Shown here one piece after another: positions 50,240 through 59,788 of a DNA stretch of 64,000 nt. The stretch lies in contig NZ_CP041403.1 of assembly GCF_014844135.1 (NCBI RefSeq), forward strand, positions 1,736,001 through 1,800,000. Reading direction: 5' to 3'. The position numbers and the translations under genes were made by a program. Source of the stretch: Arcobacter sp. FWKO B. Lineage in GTDB: Bacteria > Campylobacterota > Campylobacteria > Campylobacterales > Arcobacteraceae. Position 1 is the stretch's first letter. Each line of letters begins with the position of its first letter. A model generated the notes under the pieces. It did not search any database and was not told the origin of the DNA. It saw only the letters and a program-made list of their open reading frames with translations.

Positions 50240-50924
50240 TGATATAAAGTATCATAGGATTTTTTCAGACTTTGATTTTCGACTAGCAGGTGGTACTGCT
50301 TTAGCATATCATATCAATCATAGACTATCAGAAGATTTAGATTTTTTTATTAATGGGAAACTTCCAAAAAATGATATAGATATTTTTATAGAAGATTGTA
50401 TATTAATGTATGGAAAAGAGAATATCACTCCAATACCTCTATCACAAAATATACTATATGAATTTGAAATAGCAGATGAAGATGTAGAAGACTACCAACA
50501 AGATTGGAATATCAACGGCGTAAAAGTTACTTTTTGCGATAGCTCATCAAACATTGGAAGTTGTGATATATTTAGTCAAGATAATTTTGTGTTATATGAT
50601 AAAGTCAAAATTATGTCTGTTGATTCTATATTTAAAATGAAATCATTGATGTTCTATAAAAGAGTTAAAGTACGGGATTATTTTGATTTATATACATTAT
50701 ATAATGATACTAATCTAAATTATACACCAAAAATGACACTTGATTTGATACAAAAATATGAGTTATTATATAGTTTTGATATGAGTTTATTTTTCATTAC
50801 CTTGGAAGAAAAAATCAAAGGATATGATAGTAAGTTTGATTCACCTTTACATACTATTATTAAAAATCCACCTACATTTAAAGCTTTATCAAATAATATT
50901 TTGCAAAGGCTAATGGAAGCTTAG
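50211..50924 (+). CDS. AbiEii/AbiGii-type nucleotidyltransferase toxin
   Basis: A 237-residue protein of the AbiEii family. The nucleotidyltransferase motifs are LAGGTALAYHINHRLSEDLDFF (GGT at 27-29, Asp42 and Asp44) and VDSIFKMKSLMFYKRVKVRDYFDLY. Related toxins block growth by adding nucleotides to tRNA or GTP binding, and are kept in check by the neighbour gene. ATG 50211 was chosen over the TTG 3 bp upstream. A hairpin (AAGAGC/GCTCTT) follows the stop. Confidence 0.88.
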   Translation: MTPQLLKVLDDIKYHRIFSDFDFRLAGGTALAYHINHRLSEDLDFFINGKLPKNDIDIFIEDCILMYGKENITPIPLSQNILYEFEIADEDVEDYQQDWNINGVKVTFCDSSSNIGSCDIFSQDNFVLYDKVKIMSVDSIFKMKSLMFYKRVKVRDYFDLYTLYNDTNLNYTPKMTLDLIQKYELLYSFDMSLFFITLEEKIKGYDSKFDSPLHTIIKNPPTFKALSNNILQRLMEA

Positions 50925-51010
50925 ATATGTTTCAAAAGAGCTATGCTCTTGGGTAGTGTAAAATAACCTCAAGCAAAATAATGTATTTCTGCCCAAGATT
51001 ACCTAGTTAT

Positions 51011-51691
51011 TTACGAAGAAATATTTTCATTTTTTTGCATTGCATCCACATAATCACAAATTTCGCTATTGTCATTGCACGCTTGAGAGTAACCTTGCAT
51101 TTTATCATTTTTAAAAGAAGCAAGATTGCCAGATACAAAGCTCCAATTTATGAGATTCCACCATTTGTTGATATACTCCACACGGGCATTACGATAATCA
51201 ATATAATAAGCATGTTCCCATACATCACAAGTAAGTAGGGGTATCCTTCCCTGACGAATAGGAGTATCCGCATTTGAAGTTTGCTCAATTATCAAAGTGC
51301 CATCACCTTTGACACTAAGCCATGTCCAACCAGAACCAAAAAGCGTTGTAGCACTTTTTGTAAAAGCCTCTTTAAACTCTTCCATAGAACCAAAATCTCG
51401 CTCTATACATTCAGTAAGTTCTGCTGAAATACTACAACTATCACAAGTCATCCCTTTCCAGTAGAAATCATGGTTGAATACCTGAGCAGCGTTGTTGAAA
51501 ACTCCTCCATCAGCAATGCGAATAATATCTTCAATTTTCATTGATTCATATTTAGTGCCTTCACTGAGTGCATTAAGGTTTTTGACATAAGTTGCATGAT
51601 GTTTACCATAATGGTATTCCAAAGTTTCAGCGGAAATATAGGGTTCAAGTGCAGTTTTTTCAAACGGCAACTCCATTAGTTTAAAGTTCAT
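51011..51691 (-). CDS. sodB: Superoxide dismutase [Fe]
   Basis: A 226-residue iron-type superoxide dismutase. Metal ligands are in YHYGKHHATYVKNLN, NHDFYWKGM and CDVWEHAYYIDYRN; the Gln-containing FGSGWTWLSVK segment (AATTLFGSGW) is as in Fe-SODs. It has about 20 more C-terminal residues than most (MQGYSQACNDNSEICDYVDAM), containing two cysteines. GGAGAAC precedes the ATG. Cytoplasmic. Confidence 0.95.
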   Translation of the reverse strand: MNFKLMELPFEKTALEPYISAETLEYHYGKHHATYVKNLNALSEGTKYESMKIEDIIRIADGGVFNNAAQVFNHDFYWKGMTCDSCSISAELTECIERDFGSMEEFKEAFTKSATTLFGSGWTWLSVKGDGTLIIEQTSNADTPIRQGRIPLLTCDVWEHAYYIDYRNARVEYINKWWNLINWSFVSGNLASFKNDKMQGYSQACNDNSEICDYVDAMQKNENISS

Positions 51692-51950
51692 AATGTTCTC
51701 CTTTTGAGATATTTAATCTCATTTTGACCAACAATAATTGGTTTTCAATAAAGCATTTTCATGCTTAAACTTGCTAACTGCTTAACACTAAGTTATAAAA
51801 ATTAATTATACCACAAAAAAATATTTTAGTCTAAAAAATAGTCATTTATAGAGTCTTATAATATCAATTTATATAATAAAACTCTAAAATATGTTATAAT
51901 TAAAACTACTGATACTATTATCAAAAATAACCTAAAATTAGGGGGTCAAG
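51692..51950. promoter_or_regulatory. Divergent control region of sodB and multicopper oxidase
   Basis: A 259-bp AT-rich gap. On the sodB side a hairpin AGATATTTAATCTC (about 51705-51720) and GAAAACCAAT-type words lie in the leader. On the oxidase side GGGGG before GTCAAGATG is the ribosome binding site. GATACTATTATCAAAAATA at 51911-51929 resembles a weak Fur box. No gene is visible. Confidence 0.45.
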
Positions 51951-53465
51951 ATGAACAGAAGATACTTCTTACATTTGTCCGTGATTACAGCAGGATATCT
52001 GCTAGTAGGATGTGAAGACCGTGGTGCTAGTGATAAAAAACAATCACCAAAACCACCAGAAATTGACTCGGCTTTAGATAAACTTTCACCACAAGTTGAA
52101 AATATTGCCGAAGATTTTATCCCTTTTTCCCAAAAACTGAAAATTCCATCTGAAATAAACTTTTCAGATACTAGCAAGCCAGTATTCACAGCACAAAAAA
52201 GTAATGTCAATATTTTTGAAGATGTCAAAACAGATGTATTGACTTTTCAAGGAGGTTTACCTAATCCAACGATACGAATCACTAGGGGTGATACTTTTAA
52301 TCTTGATTTGATAAATAATCTTGCTGACCCAACCATCATCCATTGGCATGGGCTTATTGTACCTGAAGAGATGGATGGACATCCTCTTAGTGTAATTTCT
52401 ACCAATCAAACCAAACACTATCATTATCTTGTCAATCAAAATGCAGGCACATATTGGTATCACAGTCATCCTCATGGAAGAACAGGCGAAGAGATTTACT
52501 ATGGATTGTCAGGATTATATATAGTAGATGATAAGCAAGAAGAGTATCTCAATCTTCCAAAAGGTGAGCGTGAAGTTCCTCTTATAATACAAGATAGAAG
52601 ATTTGATAACAAACTACAACTTTTATATAAAGACCCTGACTTTTTACACGATAATAATGGCGTCTTAGGTGATGTTATACTTGTTAATTCCACACCATTT
52701 CCTTTTTATGAAGTTAAAACTGCAAAATATCGCCTTAGAATTTTAAATGGTTCAAGTGCAAGAACATATAAATTGGCTTTTGATAATATTGAGAATTTTT
52801 TATTAATAGGTACTGATGCTGGTTTGCTAGAAGAGCCAATAAGTGTAGAAAGTATTGTTTTGGGCGTTGCAGAGCGAATTGATATTATCGTAGATTTTAC
52901 AGCTAAACAAATAGGTGATAAAGTGACACTAAAAACACTTCCCTTTAAAGAAGGAAGTAATATGCGAATGAATCCAAGCTATCCTAGTTTTGATGCACTT
53001 ATGGATATCATGCAGTTTCATATCACAGAGGAATTCAAAGACACAAGTGTACTCCCAGAAAAACTTGTAAATATCCCACGAATAAAAGAATCAGATGCTA
53101 TTCAAACTAGAAAGATTACTATGGAGGTAATATCTGGTGGTATATGGACACTTGATAAGAAACCTTACGATATGCACCGTATTGATCAAAGAGTGAAATT
53201 AGATACTACAGAAATTTGGGAAATCAAAAATACTGCTCATATGGCACACCCTTTTCATGTACATGGTGTTCATTTTCAAGTACTTGATAGAGATGGAAAA
53301 CTCTCTTTTCCTACAGATAAAGGGTGGAAAGATACAGTTTTAGTTATGCCTAATGAAACAGTTCGTATAATTATGCATTTTACTATGCCTGGATTATTTT
53401 TGTATCATTGTCATATACTAGAACATGAAGACCATTCTATGATGGCAAACTTTTTGGTTGAGTGA
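51951..53465 (+). CDS. Exported multicopper oxidase (CueO/McoC type)
   Basis: A 504-residue multicopper oxidase. The start MNRRYFLHLSVITAGYLLVGC has a twin-arginine-like RRYFL motif and a lipobox-like LVGC, so export by Tat and lipid attachment are both possible. Copper sites: HWHGL, YWYHSHPHG, HPFHVHGVHFQV and YHCHILEHEDHSMM. Relatives in Campylobacter (McoC) oxidise cuprous ions and ferrous iron in the periplasm, which fits copper or iron detoxification. Confidence 0.95.
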   Translation: MNRRYFLHLSVITAGYLLVGCEDRGASDKKQSPKPPEIDSALDKLSPQVENIAEDFIPFSQKLKIPSEINFSDTSKPVFTAQKSNVNIFEDVKTDVLTFQGGLPNPTIRITRGDTFNLDLINNLADPTIIHWHGLIVPEEMDGHPLSVISTNQTKHYHYLVNQNAGTYWYHSHPHGRTGEEIYYGLSGLYIVDDKQEEYLNLPKGEREVPLIIQDRRFDNKLQLLYKDPDFLHDNNGVLGDVILVNSTPFPFYEVKTAKYRLRILNGSSARTYKLAFDNIENFLLIGTDAGLLEEPISVESIVLGVAERIDIIVDFTAKQIGDKVTLKTLPFKEGSNMRMNPSYPSFDALMDIMQFHITEEFKDTSVLPEKLVNIPRIKESDAIQTRKITMEVISGGIWTLDKKPYDMHRIDQRVKLDTTEIWEIKNTAHMAHPFHVHGVHFQVLDRDGKLSFPTDKGWKDTVLVMPNETVRIIMHFTMPGLFLYHCHILEHEDHSMMANFLVE

Positions 53466-53568
53466 TGAATATTGTTAATTTTCAAAACAGTATAAGACTT
53501 GGCAAATTAGTCTGTATAGTCTGCTTGTTTCTTTAACATGAGTAGTACAAGGAAAAAATCCTTGTAAT

Positions 53569-54177
53569 TTAATTTATATAGCTTACCATTTCTTTCAAAT
53601 CTGACCTATGAAGAGATGGCTGTGGATTTAGTCTATAGCCAAAAGGTATCAAAAGAGCCAGACCATACTCAGCAGTATCAAGTCCCATTAGTTTTTCTAC
53701 ACTATCCTTATCAAACCCTTCCATAGGACAAGAATCTATACCAATAGAAGCCGCAGCTGTCATCATATTTGCTCCTGCAATATAAACTTGTTTTGCAGAC
53801 CAACTATATAGTGCTTTATCATCTCTTATATCAATCCAATTTGTATACATATCTCTTAGCATTTGTGGATATTCAAATTTATCAAATTCACTTTGAATAT
53901 AGCTATCTGTACTTCTAACTTTTTTCTTGTATACGATAGCTATAAGTTTAGAAGAAGTAGTAATTTGAGCTTGATTCCAAGCAACTTTTTGAATTTCTTC
54001 TTTGATAGATGGATTTTCAATAACAAAAAAATGCCAATGCTCCACACCAAAAGAACTAGGACTAAGCCTTCCAGCTTCAAGTATAAAACTTAAATCTTCG
54101 TCACTTATAGACTTCGTATTATCAAATATCTTACAAGCATGGCGAAAATGCATCGCTTTTTCAAAATCATTTCTCAT
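53569..54177 (-). CDS. Nitroreductase family NAD(P)H oxidoreductase
   Basis: A 202-residue flavin enzyme of the NfsB/RdxA group: MHFRHACKIFDNTKSISDED, SPSSFGVEHWHFFVIE, AWNQAQITTSSKLIAI and IGIDSCPMEGFD are the FMN-binding landmarks. It could reduce nitro compounds or quinones. The ATG has AGGAGTAA upstream. It is convergent with the oxidase gene. Confidence 0.94.
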   Translation of the reverse strand: MRNDFEKAMHFRHACKIFDNTKSISDEDLSFILEAGRLSPSSFGVEHWHFFVIENPSIKEEIQKVAWNQAQITTSSKLIAIVYKKKVRSTDSYIQSEFDKFEYPQMLRDMYTNWIDIRDDKALYSWSAKQVYIAGANMMTAAASIGIDSCPMEGFDKDSVEKLMGLDTAEYGLALLIPFGYRLNPQPSLHRSDLKEMVSYIN

Positions 54178-54259
54178 AATCTTACTCCTTTAGTTTTAAG
54201 TTCTTATTATATACAATATTAATTATAATTACAATATTGAAAACTAGATGGAATACAAA

Positions 54260-55297
54260 ATGTTAGACTTTATACAATCACTTTTTATAAACTTTTGGCA
54301 ACTATTAAATGTCATATCGTTTTATATCATCTTAGGACTTTTGATAGCAAGTGTTATGAAACAGTATATTAATGATAGTTTTATAAAATGCCAGCTTGGA
54401 GGAGATTCAAAGCTATCTGTGCTAAAGGCTTCAATGCTTGGTATTCCATTGCCACTTTGTTCTTGTAGTGTAGTTCCATTTGCTTTGAGTCTCAAAAAAA
54501 GCGGTGCAAATAAAAGCTCAATCACTTCATTTTTGATAAGTACCCCTGTAATTGGTGTTGATTCTATGCTTGCAAGTTATGGTGCTTTTGGGTGGTTTTT
54601 TGCTATATTTAGGGTACTAAGTTCTTTTATAACAGCACTTATTGCTGGATTTGTATCACTATTTTTTGAAAAAAAAGAAAAAAATCATATTAAATTTGTC
54701 TCTTTCAGTACCACATTACCATCTTCAAATTGTGATTCACAAGATTGTGGATGTAAAGCTACAGATAAAAAAGATAAAAATTTCCTAAAAACTATCTTTG
54801 AATACGCATTTTACAACCTATTCAAAGATATAGCAAAACCTATGCTTTTAGGACTTATTTTTGCATCACTTCTTATGAGTGTATTACCAAAAGAACTTGA
54901 TATATTTTTAACACAAAACCTATTATTATCATATATTTTTATGCTTCTTATCTCAATACCTCTTTATATCTGTGCCACATCTTCCATACCTTTGGGCATT
55001 GCACTGATGATAGCAGGATTTAGCCCTGGAAGTGCCTTTGTACTCCTTAGTGCAGGACCAGCAACAAGTATGGTAACTATTGGAATAGTCAAAAAAATAC
55101 TAGGACAAAGAGGACTTTTGATTTATCTTGGAGTTATAATAACAAGTACAATATGTTTTGCATTTATTATAGATGTATTTTTTGCTGATTTAGTGCAGAT
55201 TAATACCATCATAAGTGATGAAGATGACAGCCCAAGTCTTATCTCAAATATAGCATCATTACTATTTCTAACAATGCTATATAAAAGCCTAAAGTAA
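54260..55297 (+). CDS. Second YraQ/ArsP-like (DUF318) permease
   Basis: A 345-residue permease with about eight membrane segments. Signature PLPLCSCSVVPFALSLKKSG, then a loop with cysteines (NCDSQDCGCKA) and the second-half motif SIPLYICATSSIPLGIALM. It belongs to the same family as the protein at 17404 but has a different, Cys-containing loop and no CxxC partner gene. I chose ATG 54260 (MLDFIQSLFINFW) over 54248. Substrate unknown. Confidence 0.86.
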   Translation: MLDFIQSLFINFWQLLNVISFYIILGLLIASVMKQYINDSFIKCQLGGDSKLSVLKASMLGIPLPLCSCSVVPFALSLKKSGANKSSITSFLISTPVIGVDSMLASYGAFGWFFAIFRVLSSFITALIAGFVSLFFEKKEKNHIKFVSFSTTLPSSNCDSQDCGCKATDKKDKNFLKTIFEYAFYNLFKDIAKPMLLGLIFASLLMSVLPKELDIFLTQNLLLSYIFMLLISIPLYICATSSIPLGIALMIAGFSPGSAFVLLSAGPATSMVTIGIVKKILGQRGLLIYLGVIITSTICFAFIIDVFFADLVQINTIISDEDDSPSLISNIASLLFLTMLYKSLK

Positions 55298-55318
55298 TAC
55301 TAACAACTAATCACTAAT

Positions 55319-56671
55319 TTATTTCCCCAAACAAAACGAACTAAACATCTTATCAAGCATCTCATCATTGTCATAAGGTCTTGATATGTTTGAAATCTCT
55401 TTGATTGCTTCACTGATATGATGGCTAAAAAACTCCAACATACCATTGTTGAGTGGTGTATAAGCCATATTTATATGTTCAAGAGTTTTAGTGACTGCTA
55501 GAACTTGTCTTTTTGATATAAGCATCATTTCATCTTCAAAATTTTTACTATTTAAAAGATTTTCAAGAGCATCTATTAAAGGAGTTATATCTATTTTTGT
55601 ACTCAAAGATATATGCTCATCAATTTTAGTCGTATCAAATTTAGTTTCTAAATCACATTTATTCAAAACTATGATTTTGTCTTTATCTGTAGTGTTGATA
55701 ATCTCTAGTATTTTTTCATCTTCCTTAGCTAAAGACTTGCTATTATCAAAAAGAGCTACTATTATATCAGCTTCATTTATAGCATCTTTGGATCTTTGGA
55801 TGCCAATTTGTTCTATCTCATCACTAGCTTCTCTAATCCCAGCAGTATCTACTATTTTGATGATATGAGTACCTATTTTGATAGACTCTTCTATTGTATC
55901 TCTAGTAGTTCCAGCTATATCACTCACTATTGCTCTATCATAATTTAATAGTCTATTTAAAAGTGAGCTTTTACCAACATTAGGCTTACCTACAATAGCA
56001 ACTTTAAACCCACCCAGTAAACCTTCTCTTCTTTTGCTACTTTCAACTGTATGATGAAGTTGTTCTTTTATATTGTCAAGTTTTACTAAAATTTGCTCCA
56101 ATATATCAGTAGGTAAATCCTCATCAGCATAATCAATAGTAACTTCGCTATAAGCTAGTGCATAAAGCAAAGATTCCCTTATGTTTTCAACAAACTCTTT
56201 AAGCTCACCTTTTAGTTGTCGTGCAAGAAGTTTAACTTCTGAAGCACTTTTTGACTCTATTAATTTTGATATAGCCTCAGCTTGTGAAAGGTCTATTTTG
56301 CCATTTAAAAAAGCTCTTTTACTGTATTCCCCACCATTTGCAAGACGAACTACGCCACTTTTTAGTAGTTCATCAAGGATAAGTGAACTCACTCCTATAC
56401 CACCATGGCATTGGATTTCTACTATATCTTCACCAGTAAAAGAGTAGGGTGCTGTAAAATATATTACTATTGCATTATCTATGAGTGAGCCATCAAGTGA
56501 ATGGATGTTTTTTAGGTGTGCTGTTCTTGGATTTATATTTGAGGTGTCTGTAATGTAAGACAAAGCCTTTATAGCTTCGTCTCCGCTAATTCTTATGATA
56601 CTTATAGAGCCAATGCCATTAGCTGTGGCAATAGCTACAATAGTATCATTATTTAGATGTTCTATGCTCAT
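55319..56671 (-). CDS. mnmE: tRNA modification GTPase MnmE
   Basis: A 450-residue GTPase that with MnmG makes 5-carboxymethylaminomethyl-type changes at wobble uridines. Seen: DTIVAIATANGIGSISIIRISG, G1 GKPNVGKSSLLNRLL, G2 IAGTTRDTIEE, G3 DTAG, G4 NKCDLE and the C-terminal FSSFCLGK with its catalytic cysteine. Its start lies 22 bp inside jag, as expected for this conserved cluster. Confidence 0.97.
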   Translation of the reverse strand: MSIEHLNNDTIVAIATANGIGSISIIRISGDEAIKALSYITDTSNINPRTAHLKNIHSLDGSLIDNAIVIYFTAPYSFTGEDIVEIQCHGGIGVSSLILDELLKSGVVRLANGGEYSKRAFLNGKIDLSQAEAISKLIESKSASEVKLLARQLKGELKEFVENIRESLLYALAYSEVTIDYADEDLPTDILEQILVKLDNIKEQLHHTVESSKRREGLLGGFKVAIVGKPNVGKSSLLNRLLNYDRAIVSDIAGTTRDTIEESIKIGTHIIKIVDTAGIREASDEIEQIGIQRSKDAINEADIIVALFDNSKSLAKEDEKILEIINTTDKDKIIVLNKCDLETKFDTTKIDEHISLSTKIDITPLIDALENLLNSKNFEDEMMLISKRQVLAVTKTLEHINMAYTPLNNGMLEFFSHHISEAIKEISNISRPYDNDEMLDKMFSSFCLGK

Positions 56672-57527
56672 TTACTATTACGAATTTATCACCCTTTGGT
56701 GATGTTTTTACAGCAACATATTTATCTGGAAACTCTTCTCTTAACTTTTTAAGTGCAATATGAACCAAAATACCATCAAGATATTTTGTTTTACCATAAC
56801 CTACTTCTTTAATATTTTCTACTAAAGGTTCAAGATAAGTGTGTATTGCTAGTTCTTGATTTTTTAAAAATTCAGCTACCTCAAGTCTTAGCATAAGACC
56901 ATACTTTTCTTGTATCCAGTTAAAAAGTATATATGAAAGTGCTTTATATCTATACCCTTCTTTACCTATTAGGAGTGCTGAATCTGCACCATTAAATTCT
57001 ATATAAACTGTCTCATCATCGTACATTGATACATTTATAGAATCAATAGCAAAACAACTAGTTTCAAAAAGCTGATTAATACCTTCTTTTATTTCTGTTA
57101 TAATGATATTATCATCTTTTTTAATTTTTATTTTATCAATTGTTTTAATCTCATCTTGTTTTGAATAAAATTTACCAAATATATCTTCATTTTGTTCAAA
57201 TTTTGGATCATTTCTAAAATCATGTGTAATAGTTTGTTTTTCTTCAGTAGGTATGTATTCAGGAGTTTGAGATTTTTCTAATATTTTGTGAGAAACATCT
57301 TCAATTTTAATCTCTTTTTTTCTAAGTTTAGGTTCTTTTTTATTTTGATTGTAAGAACAAGAATCCTTTGTTCTTGCAACAATGACTGCATTTTTACTAC
57401 CAAAACCCAAGAAACCTTTACTTGGGTGTTGGATTATTTCTATTTCCAAATTTGTTATTGAAGTTTCTAAGTTAGAAGAAGCTAACTCATAAGCAAGTTC
57501 TAGTGTTTTGGCTTCAAACTTTTTCAT
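56649..57527 (-). CDS. jag: Jag/KhpB-type RNA-binding protein (SpoIIIJ-associated)
   Basis: A 292-residue protein: an N-terminal Jag domain (KKFEAKTLELAYELASSNL; IEIIQHPSKGFLGFGSKNA), a variable charged linker, a KH domain (FNGADSALLIGKEGYRYKAL) and an R3H-like end (GILVHIALKKLREEFPDK). It binds RNA and is usually encoded after yidC, as here. The start overlaps the yidC stop by 14 bp. Confidence 0.93.
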   Translation of the reverse strand: MKKFEAKTLELAYELASSNLETSITNLEIEIIQHPSKGFLGFGSKNAVIVARTKDSCSYNQNKKEPKLRKKEIKIEDVSHKILEKSQTPEYIPTEEKQTITHDFRNDPKFEQNEDIFGKFYSKQDEIKTIDKIKIKKDDNIIITEIKEGINQLFETSCFAIDSINVSMYDDETVYIEFNGADSALLIGKEGYRYKALSYILFNWIQEKYGLMLRLEVAEFLKNQELAIHTYLEPLVENIKEVGYGKTKYLDGILVHIALKKLREEFPDKYVAVKTSPKGDKFVIVNEHRTSK

Positions 57528-59124
57528 GTGCTAGTCTCTTTGCTTTAGCATTTTCATAAGATTTATTTAGATAGTACTGATGAACTACTGTAAATACATT
57601 GTTTACAAACCAGTACAGTGTAAGTCCAGCTGGGAACCATAAGAAGAAGAAAGTAAATATTACAGGTAAATATTGGAATATCTTTCTTTGCATTTCATCT
57701 TGTATTGCATTTGGTGTAATTTTTTGTTGTATATACATTGTTGCACCCATTAATATAGGTAATATAAAATATGGATCCATTTCTGCTAAGTCGTGTACCC
57801 ATAAAAATTCTGCACCTTTTAGCTCGATAGCATTTACCAAAACTCTATATATTGCGAAGAATATTGGGATTTGAAGCAATATTGGTAGACATCCACCCAT
57901 TGGATTTGCTCCATGCTTTTTATAAAGCTCCATCATATGCATAGATGCTTTTTGACTATCACCTTTGTATTTTTCTTGAATATCTTTGATTTTAGGAGCT
58001 AAATCTTTTAACTTCATCATAGATACCATACCTTTGTGTGCAAGTGGATACAGTACAAGTTTGATTAAAATAGTAGCAAGAACTATTGTCCATCCCCAAT
58101 GTCCAATCACACTATGAAGATAATGTAACATATAAAACATAGGTTTTGCAATAAAAGTAAACCAACCATACTCAATAGCGTCTATAAGTTCAGGATGTAA
58201 AGACTTTAATGTGTCATACTCTTTAGGTCCCATATATCCATATAATTTTATATTATCACCAGCATTGATAAATATCTGAGGATTTTTAGCACTATCTGGC
58301 ATTAAAGCAAGAGACATACTTTTTTCGAAATTGTATAAGATAGTAGCATAGTATCTATCAAATGCAGAAGCTATTTTAATACCTATGAAGTTGTTAATAG
58401 AACTTATATCTCCATCTTCAACAATAGTAAGTGTATTATCATTGTTTTTTAGTAATACACCATGATCTGCATACATATCTGCTATGATATCAGGTCTAAA
58501 TCCTGGAGTTATAAAAAAATCTTTTCCATTTGTAGAACTTACATTTATCTCATATGAACCATCAGGTTTAAATGTAATCTCTTTTGTTAAAGTAGTTTCA
58601 CTTAATTCTTGTGTTAATACTATAGTTTGAGAAGTTTGTGTTGCATCAAGATTGCTTACATTTGCTGTAACTTTAGTATTAAATGCTTCATTATTTATAT
58701 TTCTATCAGCAAATCTTACTTCTAGAGGTTTTAAATAATTTGGATTAAAAAGTTTTAGTTGATTCCCTGCTTCACTTATATATTGTGTTTGAGAAAGTGT
58801 AACTTGAGAAATTCTACCAAGAGAGTCAATTTCTATAATATTTCTACCTGTTTTTACTGTAGCAATTATCTCTTCACTTGACATAGGTGCTAAAGAAGCC
58901 AATGTTCTATTTTCTTGATCACTTTGTGGTGCTTCATTTTGAACATTACTTTGTGTTGAAGATTTGGTTTGTTCATTGTTTTGAGAGAGTTTTGTTTGTT
59001 CAGCTCTTTGTTGTTGCATAGGTTGAATATATAAAAAGTCGTATGCTATAAAAAAAGCAAATGCTAATAGTGTAGCAAAGAGGATTCTTTTTTGCGTCGA
59101 TGATTTGTTGTTGTCCATATTCAT
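57514..59124 (-). CDS. yidC: Membrane protein insertase YidC
   Basis: A 536-residue YidC. One N-terminal membrane segment, a large periplasmic domain with a Gln/Ser-rich linker (near 36-70), then the five-helix insertase core: IGHWGWTIVLATILIKLVLYP, KYKGDSQKASMHMMELYKKH, GGCLPILLQIPIFFAIYRV and TLYWFVNNVFTVVHQYYLN. It inserts and folds inner-membrane proteins. The ATG at 59124 overlaps the yidD stop in ATGA. Confidence 0.97.
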   Translation of the reverse strand: MNMDNNKSSTQKRILFATLLAFAFFIAYDFLYIQPMQQQRAEQTKLSQNNEQTKSSTQSNVQNEAPQSDQENRTLASLAPMSSEEIIATVKTGRNIIEIDSLGRISQVTLSQTQYISEAGNQLKLFNPNYLKPLEVRFADRNINNEAFNTKVTANVSNLDATQTSQTIVLTQELSETTLTKEITFKPDGSYEINVSSTNGKDFFITPGFRPDIIADMYADHGVLLKNNDNTLTIVEDGDISSINNFIGIKIASAFDRYYATILYNFEKSMSLALMPDSAKNPQIFINAGDNIKLYGYMGPKEYDTLKSLHPELIDAIEYGWFTFIAKPMFYMLHYLHSVIGHWGWTIVLATILIKLVLYPLAHKGMVSMMKLKDLAPKIKDIQEKYKGDSQKASMHMMELYKKHGANPMGGCLPILLQIPIFFAIYRVLVNAIELKGAEFLWVHDLAEMDPYFILPILMGATMYIQQKITPNAIQDEMQRKIFQYLPVIFTFFFLWFPAGLTLYWFVNNVFTVVHQYYLNKSYENAKAKRLAHEKV

Positions 59125-59447
59125 TTATTTCTTTCCCAATTTTTGATTACTAAAAAACTACCATCTTTATTTGGCACTAGCCAATATTTAATAATTAGTT
59201 TTTTGTGCAAGATTTTTTTGTTTTTAAAGTCTATCCAAACTGTTGGATAATCAAATCCACCCTTAAAAAGTTGGTTACACCTTAAAATTCTTGTAATTGT
59301 ATGATAAATTGCCTTAAAAAAAGAATTGTTTTCAAATTGCCATTTAGAGTATTCTGAGCAAGTAGGGTGATATCTACAACTACCATGCGAGAGAATTGAA
59401 AGGTATTTTTGATAAAATTTTATTAGATAAGTAAAAAGTTTACTCAT
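59121..59447 (-). CDS. yidD: Membrane protein insertion efficiency factor YidD
   Basis: A 108-residue YidD. Seen: LIKFYQKYLSILSHGSCRYH, PTCSEYSKWQFENNSFFKAI and LFKGGFDYP, with the conserved cysteines. It is a few dozen residues longer than most owing to the tail that ends WERNK. It helps YidC. ATGA overlaps join it to both rnpA and yidC. Confidence 0.95.
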   Translation of the reverse strand: MSKLFTYLIKFYQKYLSILSHGSCRYHPTCSEYSKWQFENNSFFKAIYHTITRILRCNQLFKGGFDYPTVWIDFKNKKILHKKLIIKYWLVPNKDGSFLVIKNWERNK

Positions 59448-59788
59448 TGTGATGTAGTTAAATTCATTCTTTTTAGTGCAAAGAGAAAATCTTTTTTTAA
59501 ATCTTCATAACCTCTTTGCCCTATAGTATCTTTTGCAACCATAATATACTTGCCGTTTTTTATCTTGTTACAATATTGCATAAAAATAGCTTTCATTCTT
59601 CTTTTAGCGCTATTTCTTTGTACAGCGTTGCCTACTTTTTTTGAAGCAACAAATCCATTTTTTATAGATGATGTATCATCTTGGTAAAAAATGACAAACG
59701 ATGTAGTATGCCATTTTTTGTTAGCTTTGTAGACTTTATCAAACTCTTTTGTTGTTTTTAGTCTAAACTCACTACTTAAACAGTTAAT
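59444..59788 (-). CDS. rnpA: Ribonuclease P protein component, apparent ATT start
   Basis: A 114-residue RnpA, missed by standard start rules. The frame reads [20 protein letters not shown], then the RNA-binding signature [20 protein letters not shown], ending [11 protein letters not shown]. No ATG, GTG or TTG precedes the conserved start; a stop TAG lies at 59795-59797. ATT at 59788 ([11 protein letters not shown]) follows AAAGG at 8-9 nt and gives the right length. It overlaps the 3' end of rpmH by 13 bp. RNase P matures tRNA 5' ends. The family call is certain; the start codon is inference. Confidence 0.92.
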   Translation of the reverse strand: MNCLSSEFRLKTTKEFDKVYKANKKWHTTSFVIFYQDDTSSIKNGFVASKKVGNAVQRNSAKRRMKAIFMQYCNKIKNGKYIMVAKDTIGQRGYEDLKKDFLFALKRMNLTTSQ

